Positions 51,702 to 61,169 of a DNA stretch of 64,000 nt are shown here, piece after piece. Origin of the DNA: Pararoseomonas baculiformis (GTDB taxonomy: Bacteria > Pseudomonadota > Alphaproteobacteria > Acetobacterales > Acetobacteraceae); NCBI RefSeq assembly GCF_017813395.1, contig NZ_JAGIZB010000001.1, positions 62,001-126,000 on the forward strand, in the 5' to 3' direction. The position numbers and the translations under genes are program-made. Every line of letters starts with the position of its first letter. The first letter of the stretch is position 1. The notes below the pieces were generated by a model. It had not been told where the DNA came from. It saw nothing but the letters and a program-made list of their open reading frames with translations, and searched no databases.

Positions 51702-52871
51702 ATGAAGATCCCCACCCGTATCCACGGGATGATCGATTACGGCGTGGCCGCCCTGCTTGGCGGCCTCGCTCTTTCGCCGGGCCTCCCGCGGCCCGTGCGG
51801 CGTGCCCTGGGCTCGGCCGCCGCCTATCACACCGCCTATTCCGTGCTGACGGATTATGAGGGCGGCACCTATCCGGCCATCTCCATGCGCCAGCACCTCG
51901 CGCTCGACGCCATGGGCGGCGCGGCGCTGATCGGCGCGGGGCTCTCCCTCCGCCGGGTCTCCGATGCGGATCGCGCCCTTCTCGTCGGCCTGGGTCTAGT
52001 GGAGCTGGCGGTGGTCGCCCTGTCCAGCAGCCGGGCACCCCGCGGCCCCGGCCAGGGTTCCGGCATGCTTGGCCGGCTGATGGGGCAAGGGCATTCCCAT
52101 CATGGCCACCAGGCGTCCTATCCGCCGCTGGACACGCCGAAGCCCGTGGCCGATGGCCTCTGGGTGGTGGACAGCATCCTGCCGAACCTCGCCGGCTCGG
52201 TGGTGGGCGTGCGGATGACGGTGGTGCGCCTGCCCGATGGCGGGCTGCTCCTGCATTCCCCCACCCGCTTCACCTTCGCCCTGCGGCGGGAACTGGAGCG
52301 GCTGGGCCCCATCAAGCATCTCGTCGCCCCCAACATCGCGCACTGGACCTTCCTGAAGGAATGGCAGGACCAGGTGCCGGATGCCGTGAGCTGGGCCGCC
52401 CCCGGCCTGCGGGACCGCGGGCAGGTGCGCCGCAGCGGTGTCCGGCTGGACCATGACCTCTCCGAGACCCCACCCCCGGAATGGGGCGGCGCGATCGGCA
52501 TCGTCGCCGTGCCCGGGGCCGCCGGGTTCCACGAGATGGCCATGTTCCACGAGCCCAGCCGCACGCTGATGCTCACCGACCTCATCATGAACCTGGAGCC
52601 GCCCAAGGTGCCGCTGCCCATGCGGCCGCTGGTCTGGCTTTTCGGCATGATGGCGCCGGACGGCATGCCGCCGCCCTATCTGCGCGCCGTGGTGAAGTGG
52701 CGCCATGCGGAGGCGGCCGAGGCCGCCAAGCGCCTTCTCGACTGGAGGCCGGAGCGTGTGATCTTCGCCCATGGCCGCTGGTTCGAGAGGGACGGGGCGG
52801 AGCATCTGCGCCGCTCCCTGCGCTGGCTGCTTCCGGGCCGCCGCTCCGCCCCGGCGGTGGAGACCGCCTGA
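51702..52871 (+). CDS. DUF4336 protein with N-terminal membrane domain
   Basis: A 389-residue two-part protein. Residues 1-115 form a membrane domain with about four short helices (IHGMIDYGVAALLGGLAL; LALDAMGGAALIGAGLSL). A His/Gly linker (GQGHSHHGHQ) leads to a C-terminal DUF4336 domain (about 140-380; VRLPDGGLLLHSPTRFTF, LVAPNIAHWTFLKEW, MLTDLIMNLEP, RVIFAHGRWFERDG), a metallo-beta-lactamase-like fold with histidines that could bind metal. DUF4336 proteins are usually soluble, so the fusion is notable. No function is known. Confidence 0.8.
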   Translation: MKIPTRIHGMIDYGVAALLGGLALSPGLPRPVRRALGSAAAYHTAYSVLTDYEGGTYPAISMRQHLALDAMGGAALIGAGLSLRRVSDADRALLVGLGLVELAVVALSSSRAPRGPGQGSGMLGRLMGQGHSHHGHQASYPPLDTPKPVADGLWVVDSILPNLAGSVVGVRMTVVRLPDGGLLLHSPTRFTFALRRELERLGPIKHLVAPNIAHWTFLKEWQDQVPDAVSWAAPGLRDRGQVRRSGVRLDHDLSETPPPEWGGAIGIVAVPGAAGFHEMAMFHEPSRTLMLTDLIMNLEPPKVPLPMRPLVWLFGMMAPDGMPPPYLRAVVKWRHAEAAEAAKRLLDWRPERVIFAHGRWFERDGAEHLRRSLRWLLPGRRSAPAVETA

Positions 52872-52878
52872 GGGCGGT

Positions 52879-54747
52879 TCAGGTCCGGCCGAACATCCGG
52901 GCGAGGTCGCCGGCGCCCAGGCGCAGGAAGGTGGGGCGGCCATGGGAACAGGTGGCGGCGCGCGGCGTCGCCTCCATCTCCCGCAGCAGGGCGGCCATCT
53001 CCGCCGGGTTCAGGCGGCGCCCGGCGCGGACGCTGCCATGGCAGGCCAGCCGCGCCACCGCCGCGTCCAGCCGCCGCTCCAGCACTGTGCTCTCCTCCCA
53101 GTCGGCCAGCTCCGCGGCGATATCGGCCAGGATCGGCCCGGGCTCGGGGTTGCCCAGCAGCGCGGGCAGGGCGCGCACGAGGATCGCGCCGGGGCCGAAG
53201 GCCTCGATCTCCAGCCCAAGCCTCGCCAGATCCTCGGCCCTTTCGGCCAGGCGCGCCGCATCGGCCGGGGGCATGTCCACGATGGCGGGCAGGAGCAGGG
53301 GCTGGGACCGCACCCCGCCGGAGACGAGCTGGGCCGAAAGCCGCTCATGCGTCAGCCGCTCATGCGCCGCGTGCTGGTCCACCAGGACCAGGGCGCCATC
53401 CGGCGCCTCAGCCAGGATGTAGGTGTCCAGCAGCTGCGCCAGCGGGCGGCCAAGCGGCCCCTCCTCCGGCGTGCCGGGTGGCAGGGGCGGCGCCTCGGCC
53501 GGCACGGACAGGGCGCCCGGTGGCAGGGCGAAGCGCGGCTGCACCGGGCGGGGCGGCGGGGCGGCCGTGAAGCCGAAGCCCGCCTCGGCGAAGCCCGATG
53601 GCCGGATCGGGGTGGCCGTGCCGTCGGACCAGCTCACGGAAGGCGATCCGGCGCCCTCCGGCGGGCCGGGGGGGAGTGGCTGGCCGGCGCGGCTGGGCCA
53701 GGCAGGGTCGGGCGCACCGCCGGAATCCCAGCCGCTGCGCCCCATGCCCACCCCGGCCCCCGTGCCCAGGGCCCGGCGAAGCGAGGCGATCAGTGCCCCG
53801 CGCACGCCGGAGGCATCGCGGAAGCGCAGCTCGGTTTTCATCGGGTGGACATTCACATCCACCGCCTCGGGCGGGATTTCGAGGAAGAGCGCGGCCACAG
53901 GGTGCCGCCCGGCAGCCAGCACGTCCCGATAGGCCACGCGCAGCGCGGCCCGCAGCAGCGGGTCCCGCACGGGGCGGCGATTCACCACCAGATGCTGCTC
54001 CGCGGCGGTGGCGCGGTGATGGGTGGGCAGCGCCGCCAGCCCTTCCAGCCGCAGATCGGGCCATTCACCCCGCACGGCCACGGAGGCGGCGGCGAAGTCC
54101 GGTCCCAGCAGCGCGGCGGCGCGGCCCGCGCGGTCGGCGGGCGCGACATCCAGCAGGGTGCGGCCGTCCACCACCATGCGGAACCCGACCTCCGGCCAGG
54201 CCAGGGCCAGGCGCCGCACGGATTCCACGGCGTGGGAGGCCTCGGTCCCCGGGGTCTTCAGGAATTTCCGGCGGGCCGGCGTGGCGAAGAACAGGTCCCG
54301 CACCTCCACCCGCGTGCCGGGGGGCGCGGCGGCGGGCACCACCTCGTCCACCCGGCCGGCTTCCACCGAGATGGCATGGGCGTCCCCGTCCCGCGGGCGG
54401 GTGGTGATGGAGAGCCGCGCCACGGCGCCGATCGAGGGCAGCGCCTCTCCGCGGAAGCCGAGGGTGGCGATGCGGAAGAGCGTCTCCTCGTCCGGCAGCT
54501 TGGAGGTGGCGTGGCGCTCGATGCAAAGGGCCAGGTCGGCGGGCACCATGCCGCGCCCGTCATCCTCCACCAGGATGCGGTCGATGCCGCCGCCATCCAG
54601 GGTAACGGCGATGCGCCGCGCGCCGGCGTCCAGCGCATTCTCCACCAACTCCTTCACGGCGGCGGCGGGGCGCTCCACCACCTCGCCGGCGGCGATGCGG
54701 TCTGCGGTGGTGGGGGGAAGGCGGCGAATGACCTGGTCTGGAATCAC
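52879..54747 (-). CDS. mutL: DNA mismatch repair protein MutL, endonuclease type
   Basis: A 622-residue MutL. The GHKL ATPase motifs are clear: IAAGEVVERPAAAVKELVEN, EDDGRGM, TLGFRGEALPSIG. A Pro/Gly-rich linker (about 330-425) precedes the dimerisation domain, which holds the metal-binding DQHAAHERLTHE motif of the nicking endonuclease, consistent with a bacterium lacking MutH. The C-terminal CSHGRPTFLRL motif is also present. The start is GTG at 54747 (VIPDQVIRRLPP); an overlapping ATG at 54749 is out of frame. Confidence 0.95.
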   Translation of the reverse strand: MIPDQVIRRLPPTTADRIAAGEVVERPAAAVKELVENALDAGARRIAVTLDGGGIDRILVEDDGRGMVPADLALCIERHATSKLPDEETLFRIATLGFRGEALPSIGAVARLSITTRPRDGDAHAISVEAGRVDEVVPAAAPPGTRVEVRDLFFATPARRKFLKTPGTEASHAVESVRRLALAWPEVGFRMVVDGRTLLDVAPADRAGRAAALLGPDFAAASVAVRGEWPDLRLEGLAALPTHHRATAAEQHLVVNRRPVRDPLLRAALRVAYRDVLAAGRHPVAALFLEIPPEAVDVNVHPMKTELRFRDASGVRGALIASLRRALGTGAGVGMGRSGWDSGGAPDPAWPSRAGQPLPPGPPEGAGSPSVSWSDGTATPIRPSGFAEAGFGFTAAPPPRPVQPRFALPPGALSVPAEAPPLPPGTPEEGPLGRPLAQLLDTYILAEAPDGALVLVDQHAAHERLTHERLSAQLVSGGVRSQPLLLPAIVDMPPADAARLAERAEDLARLGLEIEAFGPGAILVRALPALLGNPEPGPILADIAAELADWEESTVLERRLDAAVARLACHGSVRAGRRLNPAEMAALLREMEATPRAATCSHGRPTFLRLGAGDLARMFGRT

Positions 54748-54821
54748 ATGGCAGGGGATGGGGCCTTCAGGCCCCGGGAGCAAGGATGCCCTGTGCCGGT
54801 GAAGGAAAGATGAGCCCCGGC

Positions 54822-56759
54822 TCACCCCCTCTCCCCACCCATGGCCCCGCCCTTGGCCAGCCCGAGGTAACTCCGCCAGAAGGCGATGGAGCGATGGCGC
54901 GGAAAGGCCGCGCGCCAGGCCGCGCCCGCTATCGGTCCCTCCCGGTACAGGCGCCACAGGGCGGGAACCCCCTCGCGCAAGGTGGCGAAGTATTCCCTGC
55001 GCGAGCGCCGGAAGACCGGCAGTTCCCGGTCCCACCAGGTTTCCACCGCGATGGCATCCGCCCCGCGCCCTAGCGCGCCCCAGTGGAAGAGCTTCGCCGG
55101 CAACCGCCGCGGCGCCGCACCGGGGCGGCTGGGCCGTAGCGCGTTGTCGGCCAGGTGCGAGAGGCGGCGGAGGAACCAGCCAGGGCCGGTCCGTGGCTCC
55201 CGCCGCGTCTCCTGCTCCGCCAGCACCACCCCGCGCGGCACCGTCTCGGCCGGGTAGCGCCCGTGGATCGCGCCGATCTCCCCGTGCAGCGGCAGCGGCG
55301 ACGTCTCGAGGATCGCGGGCCCGTGCAGGAAGTCGAGGATCGCGCGGATGATCAGCGCCGAGCTGTAGTAGCGGAACATCAGCAGGTGAAAGAGCAGGTG
55401 GTGCATCATGCGCAGCGCCATGCCGCGCCCGCCCGGATCCATGTGCAGCGCCGCGGCGATCAGCATGTTCCGCGTTTCGTAATAGAGCTGCCACCCGCCC
55501 AGGCGGAGATAGAAGGGCTCATGCCACACGGCGATGCCGGGCATGATGACGGTGTGGATGCCCGCGAAGCTATGGCGCAGCCCCAGTTCCACATCGTCCC
55601 CGCGAAGGAAGCAGGGCAGCGGCATCCCCTCACGCCGGATCAGCGAAAGCGGCAGCCCCAGGCACCACCAGCCGCCGTAATGCACGGGGTCCGGGCCGAT
55701 CATCGAGATCAGGTTCTCCGGGTCCGCCGCATCCAGCAGGTGATGCTGCGGGAAGAAGGACCAGTTCTCCGGCCGGATGATCGCCCCGGCCTCATAGACC
55801 CGCGTGGGCTGCACCATATCGAGCATCTGCCCACCGACGGGGAACTCACCCCGCGCCAGGGTGAAGAAGGAGGCCAGCCGCAACAGGCTGTCCGGCTCGA
55901 TGCGGATGTCGTCGTCCAGCATCACCGCATGCGTGCAGGCAGGGTCGTCCAGCGCCTCCAGCAGCCCGCGCCCGAAGCCGCCCGCGCCCCCGAAATTCGC
56001 CTGTTCTGTGATGCGGATCCGGCCGGGATGCCGCGCGAGGAGCGGCGCGATGGCCGGATGCGCGGCCAGGCCCGGCCGCCCCTGGTTCACCACATGGACG
56101 CGTGCCAGGGACGAGATCACCGCGTCATCGCCGCTGATTGCCTCCAGCACGGCAGCGATGTCGGTCTCGCGGTTGAAGGTGCAGAACAGGGCGGCCAGCC
56201 CCGCGGGCCGAGCCGCGCTCCGCGTCACCCAGGCTCCGCCCCGGAACTCCACCGCATCCCGCGCCAGGATCTGGAAGGCGAGCAAGCCGTGCTGCCGGAA
56301 GTTCACGCGCTCGGCCGGGATCGGCACCAGCACGGGCCCATCCCCGTCCAGCGGCTGCTCCACCACCACCTGCCGCGTATGAGCGGTGCGGCGGGTCACG
56401 CGGAGGGTGCAGGCCCCTCGCAGGTCCAGGCGCAGGAACAGCTCGCCGAGTTCCGTGTGCAGGCGCCAGCTCTGCTCCTGGAAGACGCCGAAATAGGTGT
56501 CGAAGCCCAGCAGGCCACCGGGCGGCACATGCACCGAGCCACCCGCCGGCGGCTCCGCCGCCACATCCTCCCGCAGGGTCCAGTAGAGCGCCCGCAGCCC
56601 GACCGGCCGGTCCAGCAGGATGCGCTGAAGGACGAGTTCGGTCGGGGCGGCGGGCGCCAGCCCCACCTCCCGGGCCCGGGGCAGGGCAGGATCGGAGCGG
56701 GCACCCGGCGGAAGATCATGCGGCAAGGCAAGTCCAATCGAGCAGGCGGCCGGGCACAC
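54822..56759 (-). CDS. GlfT2-like galactofuranosyltransferase (GT2)
   Basis: A 645-residue cytoplasmic or membrane-associated glycosyltransferase. The N-terminal beta domain shows FDTYFGVFQEQSWRLHT, close to the entry stretch of mycobacterial GlfT2. The GT-A domain has the metal motif VMLDDDIRIEP, a GGWWCLGLPL loop, then RGDDVELGLR and PGIAVWHEPFY, matching the acidic pair and histidine that GlfT2 uses. A long helical C-terminal region follows. It would add galactofuranose to a surface glycan. The start is uncertain: GTG 56759 is used, and a nearby TTG in LALPHDLPP is possible. Confidence 0.83.
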   Translation of the reverse strand: MCPAACSIGLALPHDLPPGARSDPALPRAREVGLAPAAPTELVLQRILLDRPVGLRALYWTLREDVAAEPPAGGSVHVPPGGLLGFDTYFGVFQEQSWRLHTELGELFLRLDLRGACTLRVTRRTAHTRQVVVEQPLDGDGPVLVPIPAERVNFRQHGLLAFQILARDAVEFRGGAWVTRSAARPAGLAALFCTFNRETDIAAVLEAISGDDAVISSLARVHVVNQGRPGLAAHPAIAPLLARHPGRIRITEQANFGGAGGFGRGLLEALDDPACTHAVMLDDDIRIEPDSLLRLASFFTLARGEFPVGGQMLDMVQPTRVYEAGAIIRPENWSFFPQHHLLDAADPENLISMIGPDPVHYGGWWCLGLPLSLIRREGMPLPCFLRGDDVELGLRHSFAGIHTVIMPGIAVWHEPFYLRLGGWQLYYETRNMLIAAALHMDPGGRGMALRMMHHLLFHLLMFRYYSSALIIRAILDFLHGPAILETSPLPLHGEIGAIHGRYPAETVPRGVVLAEQETRREPRTGPGWFLRRLSHLADNALRPSRPGAAPRRLPAKLFHWGALGRGADAIAVETWWDRELPVFRRSRREYFATLREGVPALWRLYREGPIAGAAWRAAFPRHRSIAFWRSYLGLAKGGAMGGERG

Positions 56760-56873
56760 TGGCCACGAGAACCTGACATTAGAATGGCGCGACCGCCGTG
56801 CCCCTTGACTTTCGTATTAGCGGAGGAACAAACCGCCTCACCAACCACCCCGTCCTTTGCTAGCCTGGCCCTG

Positions 56874-57242
56874 ATGCGCCCGACCCGCAGCCTTCTCGCG
56901 CGCCTTCTCGCTGTCCTGCTGCTGATGCAGTGGGCCGGTGCGGCGCTGCCCCATGCGCGTGCCATGGCGGCGATGGGCAGCGCCATGGCGGTGGAGCTCT
57001 GCAGCCCCTCGGGCATGCGGACCATCCTGGTGGATCAGAATGGCCAGCCCGTGGAGAAGGCGCAGGATCCCTCCTGCTGCGATCTCTGCCAGGGCCCGGC
57101 CGCCATCGAGGCCGATGCGCCCGGCGCGCCCGCCATCCGCATCGCCCATGCCGCGCCGGCCCATCCGGCCGGCCGCGCGGGGCTGCCGCCCTTCCCGCCC
57201 CGCGCGCCTCCGCAACAGCCCAGGGCCCCACCCGCCGCCTGA
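56874..57242 (+). CDS. DUF2946 protein, exported
   Basis: A 122-residue protein with a signal sequence (residues 4-27, SLLARLLAVLLLMQWAGAAL) and the DUF2946 pattern of paired cysteines: ELCSPSGMRTILVD, then DPSCCDLC. Ala/Pro-rich tail. Genes of this family are often next to TonB-dependent receptors for copper or other metals, and one follows here after 61 bases, so a metal-handling role is possible. A TTGACT at about 56804 could be a -35 element but lacks a good -10 partner. The ATG at 56874 gives a proper signal peptide. Confidence 0.8.
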   Translation: MRPTRSLLARLLAVLLLMQWAGAALPHARAMAAMGSAMAVELCSPSGMRTILVDQNGQPVEKAQDPSCCDLCQGPAAIEADAPGAPAIRIAHAAPAHPAGRAGLPPFPPRAPPQQPRAPPAA

Positions 57243-57303
57243 CAGCCATCCACGGCCAGCCCGATCGCCGGGCCGGTCCATCCATGCCTGTCAGGAGCCC
57301 GAG

Positions 57304-59367
57304 ATGCCTTCCCCGCTTCGCGCCGCGCTGCTCGCGGCCAGTTGCCTTTCCCTGCCCGCCCTCGCCCAGGAATCCGCCGTGCCCGTCGCGGTGCCTGAGG
57401 TGGCGGTGACCGGCAGCACCCCGTCCCTCACCGCCCCCGATGCCGCCGAGGCCGCGGCCCGGCTGCGCGCGGTGCCCGGCAATGTCACCGTGGTGCCGGC
57501 GGCGGAGATCCGCGCCCGCGCGGGCGTCACCACGCTGCGGGACGTGCTGGAATACGCGCCCGGCGTCTTCGCCCAGCCGAAATGGGGGGAGGATTCGCGC
57601 CTCTCCATCCGCGGCTCCGGCCTCGCGCGGAACAACCACCTGCGCGGCGTGCTGCTGACGCAGGACGGGATCCCGCTGAACCAGGCGGATGGCTCCGGCG
57701 ATTTCCAGGAGCTGGACCCCCTCACCTTCGGGCATGTGGAGGTGCTGCGCGGCGCCAATGCCTTCGGCCTGGGCGGGGCAACGCTGGGCGGGGTGCTGAA
57801 CTTCGTCACCCCCACCGGGCGCAGCGATCCAGGCGCGGTGCTGCGCGGGGAGGCCGGGAGCTATGGCTACCGGCGCGCGCAGGCGGCCTATGGCGCGGCC
57901 TCCGGTGCCTGGGATGGCTGGGCGAGCCTCTCCACCCTCGGCCAGGACGGGTTCCGCCGGCACGGCCAGGGTGATTCCCGCCGTTTCAACGGCAATCTCG
58001 GCTGGCGCATCACCGACGATGTCGAGACACGCTTCTACTACGGCTACAACCACATCGAGCAGCGCATCCCCGGCACGCTGACGCGCGGCCAGGCGCTTTC
58101 CGATCCCCGGCGCGCGGCGCCGGGCAATCTCCTCCTCGACTACCAGCGCAACATTGAGAGCAACCGCCTGGGCAACCGCACCACCTGGCGCATCGCGCCC
58201 GGCGCGGTGCTGGAGGCGGGCCTCTCCTATGCCCATCGGGAACTGGACCACCCGATCTTCCAGTACATCGACCAGCGCACGGATGACGTGAACGGCTTCG
58301 CGCGGCTGACCCTGGATGGCCGGATCGGCGGCCTGCGGAACCGGCTGCTGATGGCGGGCACGCTCGGCTTCGGCACCTATGATAACCGGCGCTACGTGAA
58401 CAATGGTGGCCATCCCGGGCGCCTGACCTATTCCAGCAGCGACCGCGCGCGCACCAACACCGCCACCCTGCAGGACACGCTCTACATCCTGCCCAATCTC
58501 GGCATCGTCGCGGGGCTGCAACTTGGCGAGGCCTATCGCGCCAGCCGGGACCGATTCCTCTCGGATGGGGACGGGTCCGGCTCCACCACCTATCGCTACG
58601 CCAATCCGCAGATCGGGCTGCTCTGGGACATCGCGCCCGATATCCAGAGCTTCGCGAACCTGACCTGGGCCACGGAACCACCCACCATCAGCGACCTGAC
58701 GCCGCTCGCCGCGCGCGGCTTCTCCTCGTTGAAGGCGCAGCGGGCGCGCACGCTGGAGATCGGCACGCGCGGCCGGCGGGATGCGCTGGAATGGGAGCTC
58801 GCGGCCTATCGCGCCGTGATCCGCGACGAGATCCAGCTTCTCGATCCCACCGGCACAGGGGCGAGCCAGGCGCTGAACCTGGACCGCAGCATCCACCAGG
58901 GCATCGAGGCCGCGCTCTCCTGGACCGTGCTGCGCGGGCTCCTCTCGGCGGGTCGCGCGGACAGCCTTACCCTGCGGCAGGCCTATAGCTTCAACGACTT
59001 CCGCTTCGACGGCGCCCCGCGCTACGGCGACAACCAGCTTCCCGGCGCGCCGCGCCACCTCTACCGCGCGGAGCTGCGCTACCGGCATCCCTCCGGCCTC
59101 TCGGTGGCACCGAACATCGAATGGGTGCCGCAGGGCTTCTACGCGGACAATGCGAACACGCTGAAGACGAATGCCTATGCGCTGATCGGGCTTCGCGCGG
59201 GGTGGGATTTCGAGAACGGTCTCTCGGTGTTCGCCGAGGGGCGCAACCTGACGGACCGGCGGTACATCTCCAGCGCCTCGGTCGCGCCTTCCGCCAATGC
59301 CAGCTCGGCCCTCTTCGAGCCGGGCTTCGGGCGCAGCGTCTATGCGGGGCTGCAGTTCCGGTTCTGA
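57304..59367 (+). CDS. TonB-dependent outer-membrane receptor
   Basis: A 687-residue siderophore/metal receptor. A signal peptide (residues 1-21, ending LAQ) is followed by the plug domain (about 50-165; TTLRDVLEYAPGVFAQ, RLSIRGSGLARN, VEVLRGANAFGLGGATLGGVLN) and a 22-strand barrel ending with GFGRSVYAGLQFRF, with terminal aromatic Phe. AGGAG lies six bases before the ATG at 57304. It follows a DUF2946 gene, which often goes with copper-type receptors; the substrate is otherwise unknown. No Fur box was seen upstream. Confidence 0.93.
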   Translation: MPSPLRAALLAASCLSLPALAQESAVPVAVPEVAVTGSTPSLTAPDAAEAAARLRAVPGNVTVVPAAEIRARAGVTTLRDVLEYAPGVFAQPKWGEDSRLSIRGSGLARNNHLRGVLLTQDGIPLNQADGSGDFQELDPLTFGHVEVLRGANAFGLGGATLGGVLNFVTPTGRSDPGAVLRGEAGSYGYRRAQAAYGAASGAWDGWASLSTLGQDGFRRHGQGDSRRFNGNLGWRITDDVETRFYYGYNHIEQRIPGTLTRGQALSDPRRAAPGNLLLDYQRNIESNRLGNRTTWRIAPGAVLEAGLSYAHRELDHPIFQYIDQRTDDVNGFARLTLDGRIGGLRNRLLMAGTLGFGTYDNRRYVNNGGHPGRLTYSSSDRARTNTATLQDTLYILPNLGIVAGLQLGEAYRASRDRFLSDGDGSGSTTYRYANPQIGLLWDIAPDIQSFANLTWATEPPTISDLTPLAARGFSSLKAQRARTLEIGTRGRRDALEWELAAYRAVIRDEIQLLDPTGTGASQALNLDRSIHQGIEAALSWTVLRGLLSAGRADSLTLRQAYSFNDFRFDGAPRYGDNQLPGAPRHLYRAELRYRHPSGLSVAPNIEWVPQGFYADNANTLKTNAYALIGLRAGWDFENGLSVFAEGRNLTDRRYISSASVAPSANASSALFEPGFGRSVYAGLQFRF

Positions 59368-59389
59368 GGGATGCGGCTGCGGGGCGGGA

Positions 59390-60997
59390 TCAGCCGCCGC
59401 GCAGCCGGTGGATCTCCGCGATCAGCGCGGTGGTGGAAGGATCATGCGGCCCGGGCCTCGCGCCCGGGGCGAGTTCCGGCAGCAGCGCGCCGGCCAGCTG
59501 CTTGCCCAGCTCCACGCCCCACTGGTCGAAGGCGTTCACGTTCCACAGAGCGCCGAGGCAGAAGACCTTGTGCTCGTACAGCGCGACGAGCTGGCCGAGC
59601 GTGCCCGCATCCAGCCGCGGCAGCAGCAGCGTGGTGCTGGGCCGGTCGCCGGGGAAGAGGCGGTGCGGCAGCAGCGCCTCGATCGCCTCGGGCGACATGC
59701 CCTTGGCCTCCATCTCCGCCCGCACCTCGCTGGCGTCGCGCCCGCGCAGCAGCGCCTCGGCCTGGGCAAGCCCGTTGGCGAGGAGCTGGCGGTGGTTCTC
59801 CTCGAAGCCGTGGTCGGGGTTGGCGATCAGCACGATATCGGCCGGCACGGGGGTGGTGCCCTGGTGCAGCAGCTGCATGAAGGAGTGCTGGGAATTCGTG
59901 CCGGGCTCCCCGAACACCACTGGGCCGGTCGGGCGCGCCACGGGCAGCCCGCCCAGCGTCACCCGCTTGCCCAGGGATTCCATCTCCACCTGCTGGAGAT
60001 GCGCGGGGAAGCGGGCCAGGCGCTCGTCATAGGGCAGCACGGCGCGGCTGGGATAGCCGAGCCCGTCCACATGCCACAGCTCCGCCAGCGCCATCAGCAG
60101 GGGCAGGTTCTCCGCCTCGGGCGCCGAGAGGAAATGCTCGTCCATCCTGCGCGCGCCGGCGAGCAGCGCCGCGAAGACATCCCATCCGCAGGCCAGCGCC
60201 ACGGAGAGGCCGATGGCGGACCACATGGAGAAGCGGCCGCCCACCCAGTCCCGGAAGCCGAAGACCTGCTCCTCCGGCACGCCGAATTCGCGGGTCGCCT
60301 TCAGGTTGGTGGAAAGGGCGACGAGATGGGCATCGGATGCCTCCCCCAGCGCGCCCCGCAGCCAATCGCGCACGAGATGGGCATTCGCCATGGTCTCGGC
60401 GGTGGTGAAGGTCTTGCTGGCCACCAGCACCAGGGTGCGGGCCGGGTCCAGCCCGTGGCGCATCGCCTCCCAGGCATGGCCATCGACGTTGGAGAGGTAA
60501 TGCGCGCGCATCGGCATGCCGTGCCGCCACAGGGCGCGCGCCGCCATCTGCGGGCCGAGGTCGGAGCCGCCGATGCCGATATTCACCACATCGGTGAAGC
60601 GGCCCTCGGAATGGATGCGCCCGCAGAAGGCGCGCATGGCCTCCAGCGTGCCATGCACCTCGGCCGAGGCGTCCTCCCCCCCTGCGCGGAAGGCGCCGCG
60701 CGGGCCGCGGAGCGCCATGTGGAGCACCGCTCGCCCCTCGGTGGTGTTGATCGCCTCGCCCCGCGCCATGGCATCGCGCGCCGCCAGCACGCCCCGCGCG
60801 CGGGCCAGTTCCAGCAGGGCCTCCAGCACCGTGTCGGAAACGGAGGTCTTGGAGAGGTCCGCCAGGATGTCCCCGGCGCGGCGGGTGAAGCGGGCGGCGC
60901 GCGACGGGTCGGCCATCAGCGGGCGGATGGAGGCGGCGCCGGCTTCCCGCGCCAGCCCGATCACCCGGTCCCAGGCCGCCTCCGCCGAATGCGCCAT
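59390..60997 (-). CDS. pgi: glucose-6-phosphate isomerase
   Basis: A 535-residue cytoplasmic enzyme interconverting glucose-6-phosphate and fructose-6-phosphate. Family signatures: IGIGGSDLGPQMAARAL, SKTFTTAETMANAH, GGRFSMWSAIGLSVAL, the PGI signature GEPGTNSQHSFMQLLHQG and the C-terminal FDQWGVELGKQLA. AAGGGG precedes the ATG at 60997 by six bases. It ends 22 bases from the TonB receptor stop (convergent). Confidence 0.96.
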   Translation of the reverse strand: MAHSAEAAWDRVIGLAREAGAASIRPLMADPSRAARFTRRAGDILADLSKTSVSDTVLEALLELARARGVLAARDAMARGEAINTTEGRAVLHMALRGPRGAFRAGGEDASAEVHGTLEAMRAFCGRIHSEGRFTDVVNIGIGGSDLGPQMAARALWRHGMPMRAHYLSNVDGHAWEAMRHGLDPARTLVLVASKTFTTAETMANAHLVRDWLRGALGEASDAHLVALSTNLKATREFGVPEEQVFGFRDWVGGRFSMWSAIGLSVALACGWDVFAALLAGARRMDEHFLSAPEAENLPLLMALAELWHVDGLGYPSRAVLPYDERLARFPAHLQQVEMESLGKRVTLGGLPVARPTGPVVFGEPGTNSQHSFMQLLHQGTTPVPADIVLIANPDHGFEENHRQLLANGLAQAEALLRGRDASEVRAEMEAKGMSPEAIEALLPHRLFPGDRPSTTLLLPRLDAGTLGQLVALYEHKVFCLGALWNVNAFDQWGVELGKQLAGALLPELAPGARPGPHDPSTTALIAEIHRLRGG

Positions 60998-61058
60998 GCC
61001 GAACCCCTTCCAGAATCGCCGGGAGGTTAAGGGCGCGGCGCGGGGGGCGGAAGCGGGG

Positions 61059-61096
61059 GCGCCGATCACCTCTGCGCCGATCATTCCTGCGCCCGG
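61059..61096. repeat. 15-base tandem repeat upstream of lrgA
   Basis: GCGCCGATCA occurs at 61059-61068 and 61074-61083, and a partial third copy GCGCCCGG at 61089-61096, all with a 15-base period, in the 172-base gap between divergent pgi and lrgA. It could be a regulator site, but nothing confirms it. Confidence 0.4.
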
Positions 61097-61169
61097 CCTG
61101 CGCCCGGAGCGTCGCGGCCCGGCGTAATGGCTCCCCAGGGCGGCACGATCCTCGCTAAACAGCCTCGCC

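Noticed and set aside
56860-59088. Frame of 742 codons on the minus strand opposite the TonB receptor
   Set aside because: Low-complexity translation without motifs, opposite a gene with clear plug and barrel features.
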